NCBI GenBank assembly: GCA_011523545.1
Contig: WTGN01000087.1
Location: forward strand, 1-53,009
Direction of reading: 5' to 3'
Source of the DNA: Chloroflexota bacterium
GTDB lineage: Bacteria; Chloroflexota; Anaerolineae; Aggregatilineales; Phototrophicaceae
Length of the DNA: 53,009 nt
The notes under the pieces are model-generated. The model ran no database searches, was not told the origin of the DNA, and saw only the letters and a program-made list of their open reading frames with translations. Below, in pieces: positions 50,535 through 53,009 of the stretch; the first letter of the stretch is position 1, and every line of letters begins with the position of its first letter. Both the position numbers and the translations under genes were made by a program.

Positions 50535-51731
50535 GTGCCGCAGATGTTTCAGGATTTCCTCAGCCAACGCACGCTCAGCATGCGCAGAAACCAAATACGC
50601 GAGATTCTGAAAGTGGTATCGCAGCCGGGCATGATTTCTCTCGCGGGCGGCATCCCGGCGCCGGAGACCTTCCCCATTGAAAACCTCTACCGCATCAACG
50701 AAGCGGTGCTCGACCGATATGGCGCGGCTGCGCTGCAGTATGACCTGACCGAAGGCTTCACGCCCTTCCGCGAGGCGCTGGCCAGCTACCTGAAATTGAA
50801 GGCGATCAATGTCAGCGCTGACGAGATTCTGGTCTTCAATGGCTCGCAAAACGTGCTCGATACTCTGGGCAAGATCCTGATCACGCCCGGTGACATCATC
50901 GCGCTGGAGACGCCGAGCTACCTGGGCGCCATTTCTGCTTTTAGCGCCTACGAACCGAATTACGTCAGCATCGCCACTGATGATGAGGGCATTCAGCCTG
51001 ATGCCTTGGCGGAAACGCTTGACCGCCAGCAGGTCAAGTTCATCTACCTGGTGACGACATTCCAGAACCCAACCGGGCGCACGCTCAGCCCGGCGCGGCG
51101 GCGGCAGGTGGCGGAGATCGTGAAGGAACGCGGCGCGCTTGTCATCGAAGACGACCCCTACAGCGATCTGCGTTATCGGGGCGAGGCAGTCGCGCCATTT
51201 TACACCTACGCGCCCGAGAACACGGTTTACCTCAGTACGCTGTCCAAGGTATTCGCGCCCGGTTTGCGCCTGGGCTTTTGTGTGGCGCCGCCGCTGATCC
51301 ACGAGTGGCTCTATACCGCCAAGCAAGGGGCGGACCTGCACAGCAACACCTACGCGCAGGCGCTCGCCAGCGAATACATCTGCAGCGGCGCAATTTATGG
51401 TCAGGTGCCGAAAATCATCGAACTGTATCGGCCGCGACAGGAGGCGATGCTGGCCGCGATGGAGGCGCATTTTCCGGGGAGCTACAGCTGGACGGAGCCC
51501 GACGGCGGCATGTTCATCTGGGTCGAGGGTCCGGCGGGCGTCGATGCCGAGGCGCTTTACTGGAAGGCGGTTGAGGAGAAAGTCGCCTTCGTGCCCGGGA
51601 AATTCTTCTACATCAATCCGGAGGACGGCCTGCCGACCATGCGCCTGAATTTTACGCGCGCCGACGAGGCTGGAATCAGAACGGCGATTGCAGCGCTGGG
51701 CCGGGTCATGCGGGCTTTTCCCAAGGCTTAG
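50535..51731 (+). CDS. PLP-dependent aminotransferase (2-aminoadipate transaminase/MocR-type class I)
   Basis: 398 aa fold-type I aminotransferase of the LysN/2-aminoadipate type. ISLAGGIPAPETFP near the N-terminus, YDLTEGFTPFREALA, the FQNPTGRTLS motif, EDDPYSDLRYRGE and the PLP lysine in LSTLSKVFAPGLRLGF are all visible. Such enzymes act on 2-aminoadipate, branched-chain or aromatic amino acids; the substrate is not determined. GTG start with AAGGAG ten bases upstream; ATG 50544 is an alternative. It ends 38 bases before the MFS gene. Confidence 0.92.
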   Translation: MPQMFQDFLSQRTLSMRRNQIREILKVVSQPGMISLAGGIPAPETFPIENLYRINEAVLDRYGAAALQYDLTEGFTPFREALASYLKLKAINVSADEILVFNGSQNVLDTLGKILITPGDIIALETPSYLGAISAFSAYEPNYVSIATDDEGIQPDALAETLDRQQVKFIYLVTTFQNPTGRTLSPARRRQVAEIVKERGALVIEDDPYSDLRYRGEAVAPFYTYAPENTVYLSTLSKVFAPGLRLGFCVAPPLIHEWLYTAKQGADLHSNTYAQALASEYICSGAIYGQVPKIIELYRPRQEAMLAAMEAHFPGSYSWTEPDGGMFIWVEGPAGVDAEALYWKAVEEKVAFVPGKFFYINPEDGLPTMRLNFTRADEAGIRTAIAALGRVMRAFPKA

Positions 51732-51769
51732 GCGCTTACAAATCGCGCAATAGCGGTTAAACTTGCGGC

Positions 51770-53009
51770 ATGCCAAAGCGACTATCGACATTTGCCAGCC
51801 CCGGCGACTCATGGACAGGATTGCGCGCGCTAATCCTGTCATTTTATTTGCCGGCGCTGATGGTAACGCTGGGCCAGGGTTTGCTGGTGCCAATCTTGCC
51901 CTTGTTCGCTGTCGACTTCGACATCAGCTACGGCTTGATCGGCCTGGTCCTGGCGGGCGAAGGGATCGGCACCTTGATCGCCGATGTGCCGACGGGCATG
52001 ATTCAGCGCCGCTTCGGCAACAAGCAGGTCATGATGATGGGCATCCTGGTCAAGGCGCTGTCTGTCTTTCTGCTTTTCTTTGCGTCTACAATTTGGATTG
52101 TCCTGCTTCTGCGCCTGGTAGCCGGTTTCGGGCGCTCGATGTACACCGTTTCGGCGCATGTTTATGTCACCGACCAGGTTGGATTGAGCCAGCGCGGGAA
52201 AGCCATATCCATGTTCGGCGGCACGCACCGGCTGGGCGGGTTCATTGGCCCGGCGGTCGGGGGCATCATCGCCGGCATGCTTGGCTTGCGCGCCGTGTTC
52301 ATCTGCGTCGGTCTGGTCAGCGCCATTGGGCTTGTGCTGGTGACCCTGTTTACCCTGAGCGGCAAACGCGAAGAGCGCGGCGACGTTCAAACTGACGGGC
52401 ATGAGCTGCATATTCGTTCCGTTCTGACATCTCATTCGCGCGTGTTGGCATCGGCGGGCACGGCGCAGATATTCGGGCAGATGATTCGGGCCGGCCGCAC
52501 CATCATCATTCCCCTCTTTGCGGCGGAAGTTCTCGGGCTGGCGGTTGACCAAATCGGGCTCATCGTCAGCATCTCGGTCGCAGTCGACTTCAGCTTGTTC
52601 ATGGTCGCCGGCTGGCTGATGGACTGCGTCGGCCGCAAGTTCGCCATCGTGCCCTGCTTTGGCATTCAGGCGCTGGGCATGGCGCTGGTGCCCTTCGCGG
52701 CGACTTACAGCGGACTGCTCTTCGCCGCCGTGCTGATCGGCATCGGCAACGGGCTGGGCGCCGGCACGATGATGACCCTGGGCGCCGACCTTTCGCCGGC
52801 GCGCTCGCGGGGCGAGTTCCTGGGCGTCTGGCGTTTGATCGGCGACATGGGGCATACGGGCGCGCCGCTGATCGTCGGCGTCGTTGCCGACATCCTTGTG
52901 CTGAGCTCGGCGATATGGGTGATCGCTGGTTCGGGCCTGGCGGCGGCGAGCATCTTCCTGCTGTTTGTGCCGGAGACGCTTAAGCAGAAATCAACCCCAC
53001 CCCCAACCC
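51770..53009 (+). CDS. MFS transporter, 3' end outside the window
   Basis: At least 413 codons without a stop. The protein has about 12 hydrophobic helices and the MFS loop motif A-D-V-P-T-G-M-I-Q-R-R-F-G between helices 2 and 3, with the related GWLMDCVGRKF motif repeated in the second half. The frame continues through FVPETLK into QKSTPPPN at the window edge, inside a C-rich repeat, so the true stop is not seen. The ATG at 51770 lacks a strong Shine-Dalgarno. The substrate is unknown; drug or metabolite efflux is the default guess. Confidence 0.85.
   Translation, partial: MPKRLSTFASPGDSWTGLRALILSFYLPALMVTLGQGLLVPILPLFAVDFDISYGLIGLVLAGEGIGTLIADVPTGMIQRRFGNKQVMMMGILVKALSVFLLFFASTIWIVLLLRLVAGFGRSMYTVSAHVYVTDQVGLSQRGKAISMFGGTHRLGGFIGPAVGGIIAGMLGLRAVFICVGLVSAIGLVLVTLFTLSGKREERGDVQTDGHELHIRSVLTSHSRVLASAGTAQIFGQMIRAGRTIIIPLFAAEVLGLAVDQIGLIVSISVAVDFSLFMVAGWLMDCVGRKFAIVPCFGIQALGMALVPFAATYSGLLFAAVLIGIGNGLGAGTMMTLGADLSPARSRGEFLGVWRLIGDMGHTGAPLIVGVVADILVLSSAIWVIAGSGLAAASIFLLFVPETLKQKSTPPPT
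52991..53009. repeat. Partial copy of the C-rich repeat at the window edge
   Basis: TCAACCCCACCCCC (52991-53004) is identical to 24155-24168 in the rmlB-rmlD gap. The window ends five bases later, so it probably cuts a second copy of that element. Confidence 0.5.

Noticed and set aside
50460..51893. Open frame of 477 codons on the minus strand
   Set aside because: It is antisense to the clearly recognisable aminotransferase gene, has no known motif, and arises from high GC at third codon positions.
51763..52395. Plus-strand frame of 210 codons at the start of the MFS region
   Set aside because: Its translation is Arg/Gly/His-rich without helices, while the other frame gives a clean 12-helix transporter.
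51839..52855. Open frame of 338 codons on the minus strand
   Set aside because: It is a low-complexity His/Gln/Asp-rich translation opposite the MFS transporter, with no domain.
1..53009. CRISPR arrays, tRNA/rRNA genes, insertion sequences and prophage genes
   Set aside because: No regularly spaced repeats, cloverleaf sequences, transposase, integrase or phage structural proteins were recognised.

Overview
This 53 kb window is a densely coded stretch of bacterial chromosome with moderately high GC. I see no rRNA or tRNA genes, no CRISPR array, no insertion sequence and no phage genes. The best guess for the organism is a member of Chloroflexota, probably Anaerolineae. That is an inference from the mixture of F420-type luciferase-like oxidoreductases, an ETF pair, a complete Mrp antiporter, RNase J, a bactofilin, and many TTG/GTG starts behind good Shine-Dalgarno sequences. 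Nothing in the window proves the phylum.

Layout. (1) 0.1-7.6 kb: an AI-2E/PerM membrane protein, a trio of two paralogous LLM-class oxidoreductases around a YgjP-type metallopeptidase, a GNAT acetyltransferase, a pentapeptide-repeat protein, and etfB-etfA. (2) 7.8-15 kb: a full Mrp Na+/H+ antiporter operon with A and B fused (A/B, C, D, E, F, G), facing a DUF368 protein, the family recently proposed to flip undecaprenyl phosphate. (3) 15-21 kb: an ADP-ribosylglycohydrolase, a methyltransferase, metK with a clear SAM-I riboswitch, folE, and a folB-folK fusion. (4) 21-30.4 kb: a surface polysaccharide locus with a CpsD-like ATPase, rmlA, rmlB, rmlD, two GT2 enzymes, rnhB, a GT4 enzyme, a Wzz-like protein and an SDR oxidoreductase. 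(5) 30.4-37 kb: bactofilin, lipA, two ABC ATPases without permeases, a ComEA-like protein, a phosphoribosyltransferase and RNase J.

(6) 37.3-41.1 kb: a tightly overlapped minus-strand operon of a formyltransferase, a polyprenyl-phosphate GT2, a WecD-like acetyltransferase and a WecE-like aminotransferase. It combines steps of the Arn (Ara4N) and Wec (Fuc4NAc) pathways and would draw on the dTDP-sugar made by rmlA/rmlB in region 4. (7) 41.2-53 kb: icd with a promoter and terminator, a TPR membrane protein, a modA-modB-arsC-methyltransferase operon lacking modC, two membrane proteins of unknown role, a primary-type sigma factor, a PLP aminotransferase, and an MFS transporter that runs off the right edge into a C-rich repeat.

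The main themes are envelope glycan synthesis (regions 4 and 6, plus the DUF368 carrier recycler) and ion/pH homeostasis (Mrp), set among housekeeping cofactor genes (SAM, folate, lipoate). The most interesting points are the hybrid Arn/Wec operon, the Mrp-DUF368 pairing, the SAM-I riboswitch with a possible terminator platform, and two dispersed inverted-repeat elements.
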